A program made the position numbers and the translations under genes. DNA of 64,000 nucleotides from Clostridium sp. 12(A) (GTDB lineage: Bacteria; Bacillota; Clostridia; Lachnospirales; Lachnospiraceae), in the NCBI GenBank assembly GCA_000526575.1, contig JAGI01000003.1:372001-436000 (forward strand). Direction: 5' to 3'. The notes beneath the pieces are model-generated. The model was not told where the DNA came from. It was given only the letters and a program-made list of their open reading frames with translations, and did no database searches. How positions within the stretch are numbered: position 1 is the first letter of the stretch; every line of letters begins with the position of its first letter. Positions 35,538-43,783 of the stretch are shown in pieces.

Positions 35538-36194
35538 TTACTTATAGAGCCAATCGTTATAATTGTCTGCCAATTCTTGCAGCGCATTGATAAATCGCCC
35601 TACATGAAATCCATCACATACGGAATGATGTACTTGTACTGCTAATGGCATCAAAATCCTTTTATCCTGCTGGATAAACTTGCCAATCGTAAAAATAGGG
35701 GGCAGATAGCAGCCATCTGAGTATACATTTAAGTTAAATCCCGTAAAACTCGTCCAGGGCAAGCATGATATATTGAAAGTATTAAGTGGTCCATCAGGTT
35801 TTGGCATTAGATTCGTGGCACTTGAATAACAGACCATATCAGAGATACAGTGTTCATAAAATGTAATAAAAGAAGTGCTATACATCGTCCATATGCTTGA
35901 AAATGTTTCTTTTTCTTTATTGAAAATGGTGTAGCTCGGATTGAGCTCATCCCAAACCCCTAAATTCCCATCAGCATCAACATTCATGCGAAACTCCTGA
36001 TACTGATTCACAATTGTTGTAAGCATATAGATCTGCGCCGGATATATTTTTTTGTCCATACGTTTTAATGCCGTTCTCAAACCGGTTATATCAATATTAG
36101 CGGTTAAACTATAAGTGCAACGTAGCTCGCGCATATAGTGATTATAATAATCCCTGCGCGGCCAATTACTTATATCAATCAAATGAAAGCTCAT
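35538..36194 (-). CDS. cat: Chloramphenicol O-acetyltransferase, type A
   Basis: 218 aa cytoplasmic enzyme that acetylates chloramphenicol with acetyl-CoA; active as a trimer. The catalytic motif VQVHHSVCDGFHVGRF near the C-terminus contains the essential His and structural Asp. The middle contains the substrate-side CLPWTSFTGFNL. GGAGA precedes ATG 36194; ATG 36215 is weaker. The sequence is AT-richer than its neighbours and lies in the block bracketed by tRNA-Ser and a tRNA-like remnant, so acquisition by transfer is likely. Confidence 0.93.
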   Translation of the reverse strand: MSFHLIDISNWPRRDYYNHYMRELRCTYSLTANIDITGLRTALKRMDKKIYPAQIYMLTTIVNQYQEFRMNVDADGNLGVWDELNPSYTIFNKEKETFSSIWTMYSTSFITFYEHCISDMVCYSSATNLMPKPDGPLNTFNISCLPWTSFTGFNLNVYSDGCYLPPIFTIGKFIQQDKRILMPLAVQVHHSVCDGFHVGRFINALQELADNYNDWLYK

Positions 36195-36282
36195 AATTAT
36201 TCTCCATAATTTCATTTATTTTAACGTGCAAAAGCTCATGCCATGCACGATAAAGAAATTGTTGATACCATTGTTTATACAT
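36175..36282 (-). CDS. Possible leader ORF of cat
   Basis: A 35-codon ORF (starts MYKQWYQQFL, ends YELSFD) begins 88 bp upstream of cat and stops inside it. An inverted repeat CGTGCA / TGCACG (about 36234-36250) lies within it. Inducible cat genes are often controlled by a leader peptide plus hairpin, but here the hairpin does not cover the cat ribosome site and the ORF's own ribosome site is poorly spaced. Could be the tail of a lost gene instead. Confidence 0.3.
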   Translation of the reverse strand: MYKQWYQQFLYRAWHELLHVKINEIMENNYELSFD

Positions 36283-36345
36283 TCCTCTCTCTTTATACTA
36301 TAACAATAAATTATACTGCATTCGTTCGTATATCACAAGGCTAAT

Positions 36346-36380
36346 GATTCGCCAAAGTACAGTATGCGCTTTGGCGAATC
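36346..36380 (+). terminator. Orphan terminator-like hairpin
   Basis: Perfect 12-bp stem GATTCGCCAAAG / CTTTGGCGAATC, 11-nt loop, followed on the plus strand by GTTTTAAG. No plus-strand gene lies upstream, so it may be left over from a gene lost at the island boundary. Confidence 0.6.
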
Positions 36381-36424
36381 GTTTTAAGGCTATTGTTCAG
36401 ACCATAAAGGGAGCCTTAATAAAA

Positions 36425-36468
36425 AGGTTATCTGCAAGGGCTCGTAGGTTTTAATGCTGCCGTTACAG
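36425..36468 (+). pseudogene. Decayed tRNA-Ser-like sequence
   Basis: An ungapped alignment with the 3' half of the tRNA-Ser gene (32408-32451) matches 31 of 44 positions, including GGTT-TC-GCAAGGGC-CGT-GGTT. Weaker similarity continues upstream (CATAA, GAGCC). It cannot fold into a tRNA. Best read as a degenerate second copy or old attachment-site duplicate. Confidence 0.45.
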
Positions 36469-36592
36469 ACAAGATTGTCGCTGAATATCTTGATTTTACA
36501 AGACTTTGGGCTTTTTTTATTTGTTAAGCACATTTGCAGCTATTCGTTCAAAATATAATTTTAACTAATTTAATAAAAGCAGTATATTTTAA

Positions 36593-36606
36593 TGACAACG
36601 TTAATA
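36593..36606 (+). promoter_or_regulatory. Possible cre (CcpA) site
   Basis: TGACAACGTTAATA matches the relaxed cre pattern except one position and lies about 80 bp upstream of the PTS promoter. Low confidence. Otherwise the stretch 36470-36680 holds only AT-rich sequence. Confidence 0.25.
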
Positions 36607-36685
36607 AAATGGATCAAACATTGAAGTTTCCAGGCATAATATGTGCAATGAGTATGAATAATTGCATTTATACATAATTAAATTG

Positions 36686-36714
36686 TTGACTTTTTACAAA
36701 AGAGCTGATATGCT
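36686..36714 (+). promoter_or_regulatory. Promoter of the BglG-type PTS operon
   Basis: TTGACT (36686-36691), 17-bp spacer, TATGCT (36709-36714). Transcription would begin about 15 nt before the RAT site. Confidence 0.75.
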
Positions 36715-36736
36715 AAAAAAAAGTTAATATTGTAAT

Positions 36737-36764
36737 GGGTTGTTACTGACAAGCAGGCAAAACC
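36737..36764 (+). promoter_or_regulatory. RAT ribonucleic antiterminator site
   Basis: A 28-nt element from GGGTTGTTACTG to GCAGGCAAAACC closely matches RAT sites bound by LicT/SacY/GlcT-type proteins. Its last four bases are the first bases of the terminator stem, so RAT folding and terminator folding exclude each other. Confidence 0.85.
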
Positions 36765-36818
36765 AATTTTAATTTAGAAAACAGAATTCTATTTTCTAAA
36801 TTAAGATTGGTTTTTTTT
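36761..36818 (+). terminator. Antitermination-controlled leader terminator
   Basis: Arms 36761-36781 and 36792-36812 form a 21-bp stem with one G-U, loop CAGAATTCTA, then eight T (36811-36818). It stops transcription before the antiterminator gene unless the RAT structure is stabilised. Confidence 0.92.
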
Positions 36819-36835
36819 ATTCACAGGTGGGGTTT

Positions 36836-37663
36836 ATGAAAATTGATAAGATTATTAACAATAACATTGTAAGCGCACTGGATATTGATGGAAAAGAAGT
36901 AATTGTCATTGGCAAGGGAATTGGATTCGGTACAAAACCTGGGAAAGCCATTGCGGAAGATAAGGTTAGCAAGGTGTATCACTTAGACAACCAAAGCAGT
37001 ATGGATAAATTTAAGGAACTTCTTGTAAATTTACCACTGGAGCATCTTCAGGTGTCTACCGAAATCATCAATTATGCAAAAAGTGTTTTAAACAGAAGCC
37101 TGAATCAAAATATTTACATTACACTGACGGATCACATTAATTTTGCTATCCATCGTTTTAAAAAGAACATTGAGTTTTCCAACCCTCTCATTCATGAAAT
37201 AAAAACCTTTTATAAAGAGGAATATCTGATTGGAGAATATGCAATCGCTTTAATTGAACGGAAGGTCGGAGTCAAGTTACCAGTGGATGAAGCGGGATCG
37301 ATCGCTCTTCATATCGTAAATGCGGAACTCAATAGTGCCATGCGGGATACCATTGGGATCACCAATTTGATCGGAGGTGCGGTGAAGCTTGTGAAAGAGC
37401 ATTTTTCCAGAGAACTGAATGAGGCATCCCTTAATTATCAGCAGTTTATCAGCCATCTGAGGTTTCTCTCTCAGAGAATTGTTACCAAAGATCCTATCAA
37501 CTATTTGGATGAGAGATTTAGCCATGCAATCTCTCAGATGTACCCGGCTGAATATGAGTGCAGTCTTAAAGTCAGGAATTATATCTTTGAAACATTTCAT
37601 TATCAGTTAGCAGATGAGGAGATTGCATGTCTGGCAATTCACATCAAAAGATTAGGGGTTTAA
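36836..37663 (+). CDS. BglG/LicT-family transcriptional antiterminator
   Basis: 275 aa. The RNA-binding CAT domain comes first (KIDKIINNNIVSALDIDGKE, GKGIGFGTKPGK), then PRD1 (about 65-165, LTDHINFAIHRFK and EYAIALIERK) and PRD2 (about 175-275, SHLRFLSQRI, DEEIACLAIHIKR). Phosphorylation of PRD histidines by the PTS should gate its binding to the RAT site just upstream. ATG 36836 is preceded by AGGTGGGG; a GTG at 36827 lies within that site and is rejected. Confidence 0.93.
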   Translation: MKIDKIINNNIVSALDIDGKEVIVIGKGIGFGTKPGKAIAEDKVSKVYHLDNQSSMDKFKELLVNLPLEHLQVSTEIINYAKSVLNRSLNQNIYITLTDHINFAIHRFKKNIEFSNPLIHEIKTFYKEEYLIGEYAIALIERKVGVKLPVDEAGSIALHIVNAELNSAMRDTIGITNLIGGAVKLVKEHFSRELNEASLNYQQFISHLRFLSQRIVTKDPINYLDERFSHAISQMYPAEYECSLKVRNYIFETFHYQLADEEIACLAIHIKRLGV

Positions 37664-37679
37664 CAGGAGGACAATTCAT

Positions 37680-38171
37680 ATGTTTGATTCATGGAAAAAG
37701 CTCTTTATAGGCGACGAAAAAGAGAGAGATAAGGTATTGGCGCCTGTGGAGGGAAAGGTGGTTCCTCTAAGCGTAGTCAATGACCCTGCCTTTAGTCAGG
37801 AAATTCTGGGAAAAGGCGTCGCTATCATTCCGGAAAGAGGAAGAATTGTGGCACCGTTTGACGGAGTTGTTTCAGTTATGTTTGAGACAAAACATGCAGT
37901 CAGCGTTACATCAGAACATGGCACAGAAGTAATTATCCATGTGGGATTAGATACGGTTCGTCTAAAAGGAAGCTATTATACTTCTTTTAAAAATCAGGGG
38001 GACCATGTAAAACAAGGAGATCTTCTCCTGGAGTTTGATAGAAAGGCAATCAAAGAGGCTGGTTATGATTTGATAACGCCTGTTATTGTCTGCAATCCAT
38101 CGTGCTATCCCCATATGGTATGCCATAGCGGGAAGCAGGTAAAAGAGCTGGAACCAATCATTGATTTATAG
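37680..38171 (+). CDS. PTS glucose-family IIA component
   Basis: 163 aa Crr-type EIIA. The phosphorylated His is in TEVIIHVGLDTV (about residue 84) and the second active-site His in MFETKHAVSV (about 69). The C-terminal strand DLITPVIVCN is typical. AGGAGG precedes ATG 37680, 17 bp after the antiterminator. It donates phosphate to the IIBC protein that follows. Confidence 0.93.
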   Translation: MFDSWKKLFIGDEKERDKVLAPVEGKVVPLSVVNDPAFSQEILGKGVAIIPERGRIVAPFDGVVSVMFETKHAVSVTSEHGTEVIIHVGLDTVRLKGSYYTSFKNQGDHVKQGDLLLEFDRKAIKEAGYDLITPVIVCNPSCYPHMVCHSGKQVKELEPIIDL

Positions 38172-38281
38172 ACAGAGGAGAATTTGTTGAAGAAAAGGTT
38201 TTTATGGGGTGAAATCTAAACCTGCATTCATGCAGGAGTGGATAAAAAATGTCCGGGAGGACAAAGGAAGGGAGTTACTTT

Positions 38282-39715
38282 ATGAAGTATTTACAGAAAC
38301 TGGGGAAATCGTTAATGCTTCCGGTGGCGTGTCTGCCTGCAGCAGGCATCTTAATGGGGATTGGCTATTGGATCGATCCCACGGGCTGGGGAGCCAACAG
38401 TGCCATTGCCGCTTTTCTGATTAAGGCCGGGGGAGCCATTATTGATAACATGGCCGTCTTATTTGCTATTGGTGTTGGAGTGGGAATGTCAGATGATCAC
38501 GAGGGGACTTCGGCTTTGGCAGCGATTGTTTCCTGGCTGATGATTCAAACAATTTTATCTCCAGGAGTTGTTGCCATGTTAAAGGGCATTGATGTTAAAG
38601 AGGTAAATGCTGCCTTTGGACATATCAGCAACCAGTTTATTGGTATTGTATCAGGAATCATCGGTTCCACCTGTTACAACAAGTTCAAAAATACGAAGCT
38701 TCCTGATGCTCTGGCATTCTTTAGCGGAAAGCGTTCTGTTTCTATTGTAACGGCACTGGTCTCACTGGTCGCTTGTCTGGTACTGTTTTTTGTATGGCCC
38801 GTTGTATATACAGGACTTGTTACATTTGGTAAAGGTATTTTAGGTATGGGAGCTGTAGGAGCCGGTATCTATGGTTTCTTAAACCGTATTCTGATTCCGG
38901 TAGGACTTCACCATGCTCTGAATTCTGTATTCTGGTTTGATGTTGCTGGCGTAAATGATCTTGGAAACTTCTGGGCAGGAACCGGCACCCTGGGCCAGAC
39001 CGGTCAGTATATGACAGGCTTCTTCCCGGTTATGATGTTTGGTCTTCCGGCGGCAGCTCTTGCTATGTACCATACGGCTAAGCCTGGAAAGAAGAAAAAT
39101 GTCTATGGTTTATTATTGGCAGCCGCCGTATGTTCCTTCTTTACGGGAGTAACAGAGCCATTGGAATTCGCATTTATGTTTCTTGCACCAGGTTTATATT
39201 TGATTCATGCCATCCTTACCGGTATTTCTTTGGCAATCTGTTCCTTGCTTCCGGTGCGTACAGGATTTAACTTTAGCGCTGGTTTTGTTGACTGGATCTT
39301 AAGTTTTAAAGCTCCGATGGCTATGAATCCGCTTTACATCATTCCGCTGGGTCTTGCTTATTCAGCAATTTATTATTCTATATTCCGTTTTGCGATTAAA
39401 AAGTTTAACTTCAAGACTCCAGGACGAGAGGATGACGATGCAGATGAAGCAAAAATCACTCTATCCAATAATGATTATACCCAGATTGCAGCCATCATTC
39501 TGGAAGGTCTTGGAGGGAAGGACAATGTTACCAGCATTGATAACTGCATTACAAGATTAAGGCTTGAAATTAGAGATCAGGCACTGGTAAATGAAAAGAT
39601 GATAAAATCTTCGGGCGTAACCGGAGTGATCCGGCCTGGTAAGAACAGCCTGCAGGTAATCGTGGGAACCCAGGTACAGTTTGTAGCTGACGAATTTAAG
39701 AAGTTGTGTCAATGA
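38282..39715 (+). CDS. PTS glucose/N-acetylglucosamine-type IIBC component
   Basis: 477 aa membrane transporter. The IIC domain (about 1-370) starts MKYLQKLGKSLMLPVACLPA and contains IPVGLHHALNSVFWFDVAG and GVTEPLEFAFMFLAP. The IIB domain (about 400-477) has the phosphorylated Cys in DNCITRLRLE. The INxLGNFWAG-like stretch after the LHHALN motif resembles N-acetylglucosamine-specific members, but glucose cannot be excluded. GGAAGGGAG supports ATG 38282 over an in-frame ATG at 38249. Confidence 0.88.
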   Translation: MKYLQKLGKSLMLPVACLPAAGILMGIGYWIDPTGWGANSAIAAFLIKAGGAIIDNMAVLFAIGVGVGMSDDHEGTSALAAIVSWLMIQTILSPGVVAMLKGIDVKEVNAAFGHISNQFIGIVSGIIGSTCYNKFKNTKLPDALAFFSGKRSVSIVTALVSLVACLVLFFVWPVVYTGLVTFGKGILGMGAVGAGIYGFLNRILIPVGLHHALNSVFWFDVAGVNDLGNFWAGTGTLGQTGQYMTGFFPVMMFGLPAAALAMYHTAKPGKKKNVYGLLLAAAVCSFFTGVTEPLEFAFMFLAPGLYLIHAILTGISLAICSLLPVRTGFNFSAGFVDWILSFKAPMAMNPLYIIPLGLAYSAIYYSIFRFAIKKFNFKTPGREDDDADEAKITLSNNDYTQIAAIILEGLGGKDNVTSIDNCITRLRLEIRDQALVNEKMIKSSGVTGVIRPGKNSLQVIVGTQVQFVADEFKKLCQ

Positions 39716-39743
39716 GTATCTGATACATAAAAACCTTATATAA

Positions 39744-39789
39744 GGAGCTGTTGCGAAATAACGGTGTTTCAGTTATACGCAATGGCTCC
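39744..39789 (+). terminator. Hairpin after the PTS operon
   Basis: Stacked stems GGAGC/GCTCC, TTGCG/CGCAA and ATAAC/GTTAT form a 46-nt hairpin 28 bp after the IIBC stop. What follows is only moderately T-rich, so termination is probable but not certain. Confidence 0.55.
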
Positions 39790-39831
39790 AGCTAATTTCT
39801 CTGTTTCACTGCTAATCCATGGGCTCTATTC

Positions 39832-39880
39832 ACAAAAAAACTGCACGTCTCCAGCGATTGTCTATCGTTAGATCGTGCAG
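39832..39880 (-). terminator. Terminator of the small membrane-protein gene
   Basis: Stem CTGCACG / CGTGCAG with nested TCT/AGA and CGAT/ATCG pairs (39841-39880), followed on the minus strand by seven T (39840-39834). Confidence 0.85.
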
Positions 39881-39899
39881 CCATACCAATGTAATTAGA

Positions 39900-40331
39900 T
39901 TATTTAATATTAAGCTTATGTTTCAATTCTGGATAAATCTTATTATACAGCTTGTTTTTTGTTATGTAAAACAACAGTGACACAATAAGAATGAGTGCAA
40001 GCAAAACTCCTGCTCCAATCCACAGGAAGGTATTCTCTAAAATAAAAGCAAAGATATTAACCTCTTCATTTAACTTACTGTAAACAATAACACCTACGAT
40101 AAGGAGCAAAACAGGAAACGCCATAACTCCAGACAATATATTTAAGGTGCGCATTCTTTTATAGACGTTTTTATAATTATCCTCACCTAAATATTCTTCT
40201 AAAAGAATACACTGTTCGTCAAAGGCATCCCGTTTCTTTACAGGCAATTCATTTAAGCTGATATGCTTATGCAGTATGTCTAATTGCTCGCTAAAGTGTA
40301 ATACATTTCCTACTTCTCTACCAATGTTCAT
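39900..40331 (-). CDS. Hypothetical membrane protein
   Basis: 143 aa. A charged N-terminal half (about 1-65, helical, EQLDILHKHISLNELPVKKR) is followed by two transmembrane segments (about 68-85, 100-125) and a basic tail. No family recognised. A TATAAT with TG extension (40384-40389, minus) lies 53 bp upstream. The 380-bp gap to the next gene holds this promoter and otherwise AT-rich sequence. Confidence 0.6.
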   Translation of the reverse strand: MNIGREVGNVLHFSEQLDILHKHISLNELPVKKRDAFDEQCILLEEYLGEDNYKNVYKRMRTLNILSGVMAFPVLLLIVGVIVYSKLNEEVNIFAFILENTFLWIGAGVLLALILIVSLLFYITKNKLYNKIYPELKHKLNIK

Positions 40332-40711
40332 AAATAAATTCCTTTCTTACTATTTATAGCATAGTCCAAAATAAACCTCTTATATTATACCATAATTTTC
40401 TACTTTTCGCTCTATGTCAATTGGAAAAATCGTTCCTACGAAGATATTTTTCTTAAGTTAATACCTTAGGATATGGATTATCTGCCAATCTGATGCTTGA
40501 ATTTTTTATAACTATCCATATTAAGCCTTGAGAAATTACATTTTTGATATTACAGTAGAACTAACTGAATATTACAATATTCATATTTCACGTCCTAATA
40601 CAGGCTGGTCTTATTGCTTTATCTTTTCTGTAACCTGTGATTAACCGCAACAACTATAACAGGATTTGCATTGAGTTCTCATGTAGGATAGCTTTAAAGG
40701 AGGAATCAAAA

Positions 40712-41587
40712 ATGAATATATTAGCTCATTTCAATGAAGCTATGGATTATATTGAAAAAAACTTGATGTGTGATATTGAGCCAAGCCAGATTTCACACAT
40801 AGCTGGTTGTTCGGAATACCATTTTCGCAGAATGTTTTCTTTTCTGGCAGGAATGCCCTTAGGAGAATACATTCGCCGCAGACGGTTGTCAACCGCAGGT
40901 ATTCTGCTACAGACCAAACCAATCAAAATCATTGATTTAGCTTTACAGCTTGGATATGAATCACCGGAAGCTTTTAGCAAGGCTTTCTTAGCAATGCATG
41001 GTGTTACTCCATCTCAGGCAAAAAAAGAAAATACCAGCCTGAAAGTGTTTCCCGCAATGACATTTCAATTAACAATAAGAGGTGGAATAGAGATGAATTA
41101 CCGTATCATAGAGAAGAATGAATTTTATATCGTCGGATTTAAGAAAAGGATTACGATGAAGTTTAAAGGCATCAATCCACAGATGGACTCAATCGTAGAG
41201 AAATTAACTCCACAAGTAATCGCAGAGCTAAAAGGCTTAAGCGATGTAGAGCCAAAAGGTATTCTTAGTGTATCAGCCAATTTTGAGGAGCGGACCACAG
41301 AAGACTCCCAGCTTGATCAATATATTGGCGTAGCAGCTTCGAAAGCAGGATCAAGCGGATACGACATCCTTCCTATTGCTGCTTCAACCTGGGCGGTGTT
41401 TAACGTGGTTGGTATATTTCCTGATGCCATACAGGAAACCTGGTCTAAAATATATGCCGAGTGGTTCCCGGCATCCGGTTATGAAATGACCGGAGGACCT
41501 GAATTATTATGGAATGAGAGTCCTGATACCAGCAGAACCGATTATAAAAGCGAGATCTGGATTCCTGTCCGCAGGATTGAATTCTAA
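40712..41587 (+). CDS. AraC-family regulator with GyrI-like effector domain
   Basis: 291 aa. Two helix-turn-helix motifs are at the N-terminus (PSQISHIAGCSEYHFRRMFS and IIDLALQLGYESPEAFSKAF, about 20-95). A GyrI/SOUL-type ligand-binding domain follows (about 125-290, MNYRIIEKNEFYIVGFKKR). The Rob/TipA-like plan suggests sensing of amphipathic drugs. AAAGGAGG 7 nt before ATG 40712 rules out the upstream ATG at 40637. The target may be the convergent peptide-resistance operon, but no operator was identified. Confidence 0.85.
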   Translation: MNILAHFNEAMDYIEKNLMCDIEPSQISHIAGCSEYHFRRMFSFLAGMPLGEYIRRRRLSTAGILLQTKPIKIIDLALQLGYESPEAFSKAFLAMHGVTPSQAKKENTSLKVFPAMTFQLTIRGGIEMNYRIIEKNEFYIVGFKKRITMKFKGINPQMDSIVEKLTPQVIAELKGLSDVEPKGILSVSANFEERTTEDSQLDQYIGVAASKAGSSGYDILPIAASTWAVFNVVGIFPDAIQETWSKIYAEWFPASGYEMTGGPELLWNESPDTSRTDYKSEIWIPVRRIEF

Positions 41588-41606
41588 TATTTATTAGTTC
41601 GACTCC

Positions 41607-41681
41607 ATACATCTATAGGAAATCTCCTAACCCCTTGATGCACAACGATTCATGCTAGGGAGGTGACTCCTATAGATGTAT
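41607..41681. repeat. 75-bp inverted repeat between convergent genes
   Basis: Perfect 14-bp arms ATACATCTATAGGA (41607-41620) and TCCTATAGATGTAT (41668-41681) enclose 47 bp with further partial pairing. It lies between the araC-gyrI stop and the histidine kinase stop, so a bidirectional terminator is possible, but it has no clean T-run and a small mobile hairpin element is an alternative. Confidence 0.5.
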
Positions 41682-41708
41682 TTATTGGGAACCGATATTG
41701 ATATGAAT

Positions 41709-43079
41709 TTACACAGGTATCTCTATGGTAACGATTGCCCCTTGTTTCGTCTTATTATTTTCCAGAATAAGCCGGCCACCATGCTGTATGGCCACAGAGT
41801 CCGCCACATAAAGTCCAATTCCATAATGAGATTTTGAATTGCGGCTTTGATCATCCATATAGAATTGAGTCGTAGCATATTTTAGTGCTTCTGGAGAGAA
41901 GCCAGTTCCTGTATCCCGGATCGAAAATCTTAGGTAACCGTTCTCCTCCTCAGTCATAAAGGTAATATTCCCACCAGAAGGAGTGTATTCTGTTGCGTTT
42001 GCCAAAACATTACTTAATGCTCTCATTAACAGGTTTGGGTCTATTGTAATGTTTGGGATTGTATGGTTGGTTTCCCATACTAACTGAATATCCTTCCCCA
42101 TACATAATCCTTTTGCTTGTTTTTGGACCTCCTGTAAAAAAGCATTTATGTCAACCTTTTGCAGCTTTGGAGATACCAAATTACCAGACTTATTTATTTC
42201 CATTAACATCTGCACATACTCTTGTATTTGCAGAGAGCTCTCTTCAATGTAACTGATACAATCCAACTGTTCGTCCGTAGGATTTGTTTCGTATAATAAT
42301 TCTGCATTTCCCCTAATCAATGTCAGGGGTGTTTTTAAGTCATGTGCCAGCGCGGATATCTGCTCTTTTCTTGACTGCTCCATATTCCATTGACTTTCCA
42401 GAGAAAGCTTTAAGGCATGACGCATATTATCCATGGATGACAAGACCTTGTTTATTTCTTTGATATTGCCTTTTTCCGGAATATAATCCAGGTCTTCATG
42501 CTGTATGTGATCTGCGGCTGAGATTAGGGTATTTAGCTTTTTCCTGAGTACATGCCCAAAACGGAGTGCTGTTGTTATTACAAGGGAAAAAATACATGCA
42601 ATTAGAGTCACTCCAAAGAGAGCTTCCGGGGGGGGAAGGTATCTTCTCAAGGTTTCTGATTGATATTGGGGAATGATTTTATATCTTAGCACGCAATATT
42701 CCTGATCCCGTGGAATGACTTTGTAATAATTCCCCTTTATATCTGACGTGCTCCCCTGTACTGCCTCCCAAGCTCTATCCGTTTCTCCAGCCTCAATATT
42801 TCCATATTTAACACGCCCATCTAAGGTAAAAATGATATACTGGTTTAATTCAGGAATCATATCTTCGCTTACTTTATCTGCCGTACGTATCTTATCAAAG
42901 GAAGCATTTGCCTGTTTTTCTGCATAGTTAGCATAATAGATGAGACCAAAACTATCTAAACTGCTAAAAATCAAGAATAGCACAATGCAGATTGCGATCA
43001 CACCAAAAAATAAATACAGAAAATATTTTAAATAAAACAGGCTTAACGGAATTTCTCTTTCTTTCCTTACTCTTCCCAT
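41709..43079 (-). CDS. Sensor histidine kinase
   Basis: 456 aa. Transmembrane helices at about 12-37 and 158-178 enclose an external domain of about 120 residues. A HAMP region (about 180-235) is followed by the H-box SALAHDLKTPLTLIRGNAEL. N-box LMRALSNVLANATEYTP, G1 IRDTGTGFS and G2 HYGIGLYVAD form the ATPase. The start overlaps the response regulator by 13 bp. It should sense an antimicrobial peptide or envelope damage, judged from the transporter genes upstream. Confidence 0.92.
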   Translation of the reverse strand: MGRVRKEREIPLSLFYLKYFLYLFFGVIAICIVLFLIFSSLDSFGLIYYANYAEKQANASFDKIRTADKVSEDMIPELNQYIIFTLDGRVKYGNIEAGETDRAWEAVQGSTSDIKGNYYKVIPRDQEYCVLRYKIIPQYQSETLRRYLPPPEALFGVTLIACIFSLVITTALRFGHVLRKKLNTLISAADHIQHEDLDYIPEKGNIKEINKVLSSMDNMRHALKLSLESQWNMEQSRKEQISALAHDLKTPLTLIRGNAELLYETNPTDEQLDCISYIEESSLQIQEYVQMLMEINKSGNLVSPKLQKVDINAFLQEVQKQAKGLCMGKDIQLVWETNHTIPNITIDPNLLMRALSNVLANATEYTPSGGNITFMTEEENGYLRFSIRDTGTGFSPEALKYATTQFYMDDQSRNSKSHYGIGLYVADSVAIQHGGRLILENNKTKQGAIVTIEIPV

Positions 43080-43729
43080 TTATATCCAATCCCCCATACC
43101 GTTTTCACCGGTGCATAATTCAGGCTCTCTAATTTTAACCGAATATTTTTAATATGAGTTGAAATCGTACTGTCATTGCTTTCCCCATCATATCCAAATA
43201 CCTTTTCATAAATCTGCTCTCTGGAAAATACCTGGCCTGGGCTGCGAGCCAGAAATTCACATATCTGATATTCCCCCTTTGTTAAAGGAACCGTTACCTC
43301 GCCAACGATAAGCTGTTTCCCTGATAGATTAAAGTAAGAATTGGAAAATGTAAGTCTTGAAGTATGTTCTCTTCGGTCCCGCCTTAAATGAGCCGATACC
43401 CTTGCACGCAGCTCTAATTTCCCAAAAGGCTTTAAGATATAATCATCTGCACCTGCTTCCAGACCACTTACTAAACTACTTTCTTCTGCTTTTGCAGTTA
43501 GAAATAAGATGGGACAGTCCACATAGGAACGTATTTCCTTGCAGAGGGTATAACCATCCACCCCCGGCATCATCACGTCCAATAAAATCAAATCAAACCC
43601 GCAAAGATTGAGCTGCTTAACGTCAGCTGGTTCTGAAATAGTTGTTACCATATGTCCGTCTCTCGTTAAGATTTTTTGTATCATAACAAGAATTGCTTCC
43701 TCGTCATCAACTGCCAGGATATTTCCCAT
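43067..43729 (-). CDS. OmpR-family response regulator
   Basis: 220 aa. The receiver has the acidic pair in ILAVDDEEAIL, the phosphorylated Asp in LILLDVMMPGVDG and the Lys in DDYILKPFG. The C-terminal winged helix ends with the recognition helix DSTISTHIKNIRLKL. ATG 43729 with AAAGGAA upstream is preferred to the longer ATG 43777. It probably activates the transporter genes in the same operon. Confidence 0.93.
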   Translation of the reverse strand: MGNILAVDDEEAILVMIQKILTRDGHMVTTISEPADVKQLNLCGFDLILLDVMMPGVDGYTLCKEIRSYVDCPILFLTAKAEESSLVSGLEAGADDYILKPFGKLELRARVSAHLRRDRREHTSRLTFSNSYFNLSGKQLIVGEVTVPLTKGEYQICEFLARSPGQVFSREQIYEKVFGYDGESNDSTISTHIKNIRLKLESLNYAPVKTVWGIGYKWEE

Positions 43730-43783
43730 ACTTATCACTTCCTTTCTGCAGAAATTATAACCGTTCTCTATTTCCAAGTAAAG

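Noticed and set aside
36575-36735. Gene in the AT-rich gap before the PTS promoter
   Set aside because: No open frame with a ribosome site; only promoter-like AT-rich sequence.
39744-39789. Insertion-sequence end
   Set aside because: No transposase, no matching second end, no target duplication; better as a hairpin after the PTS operon.
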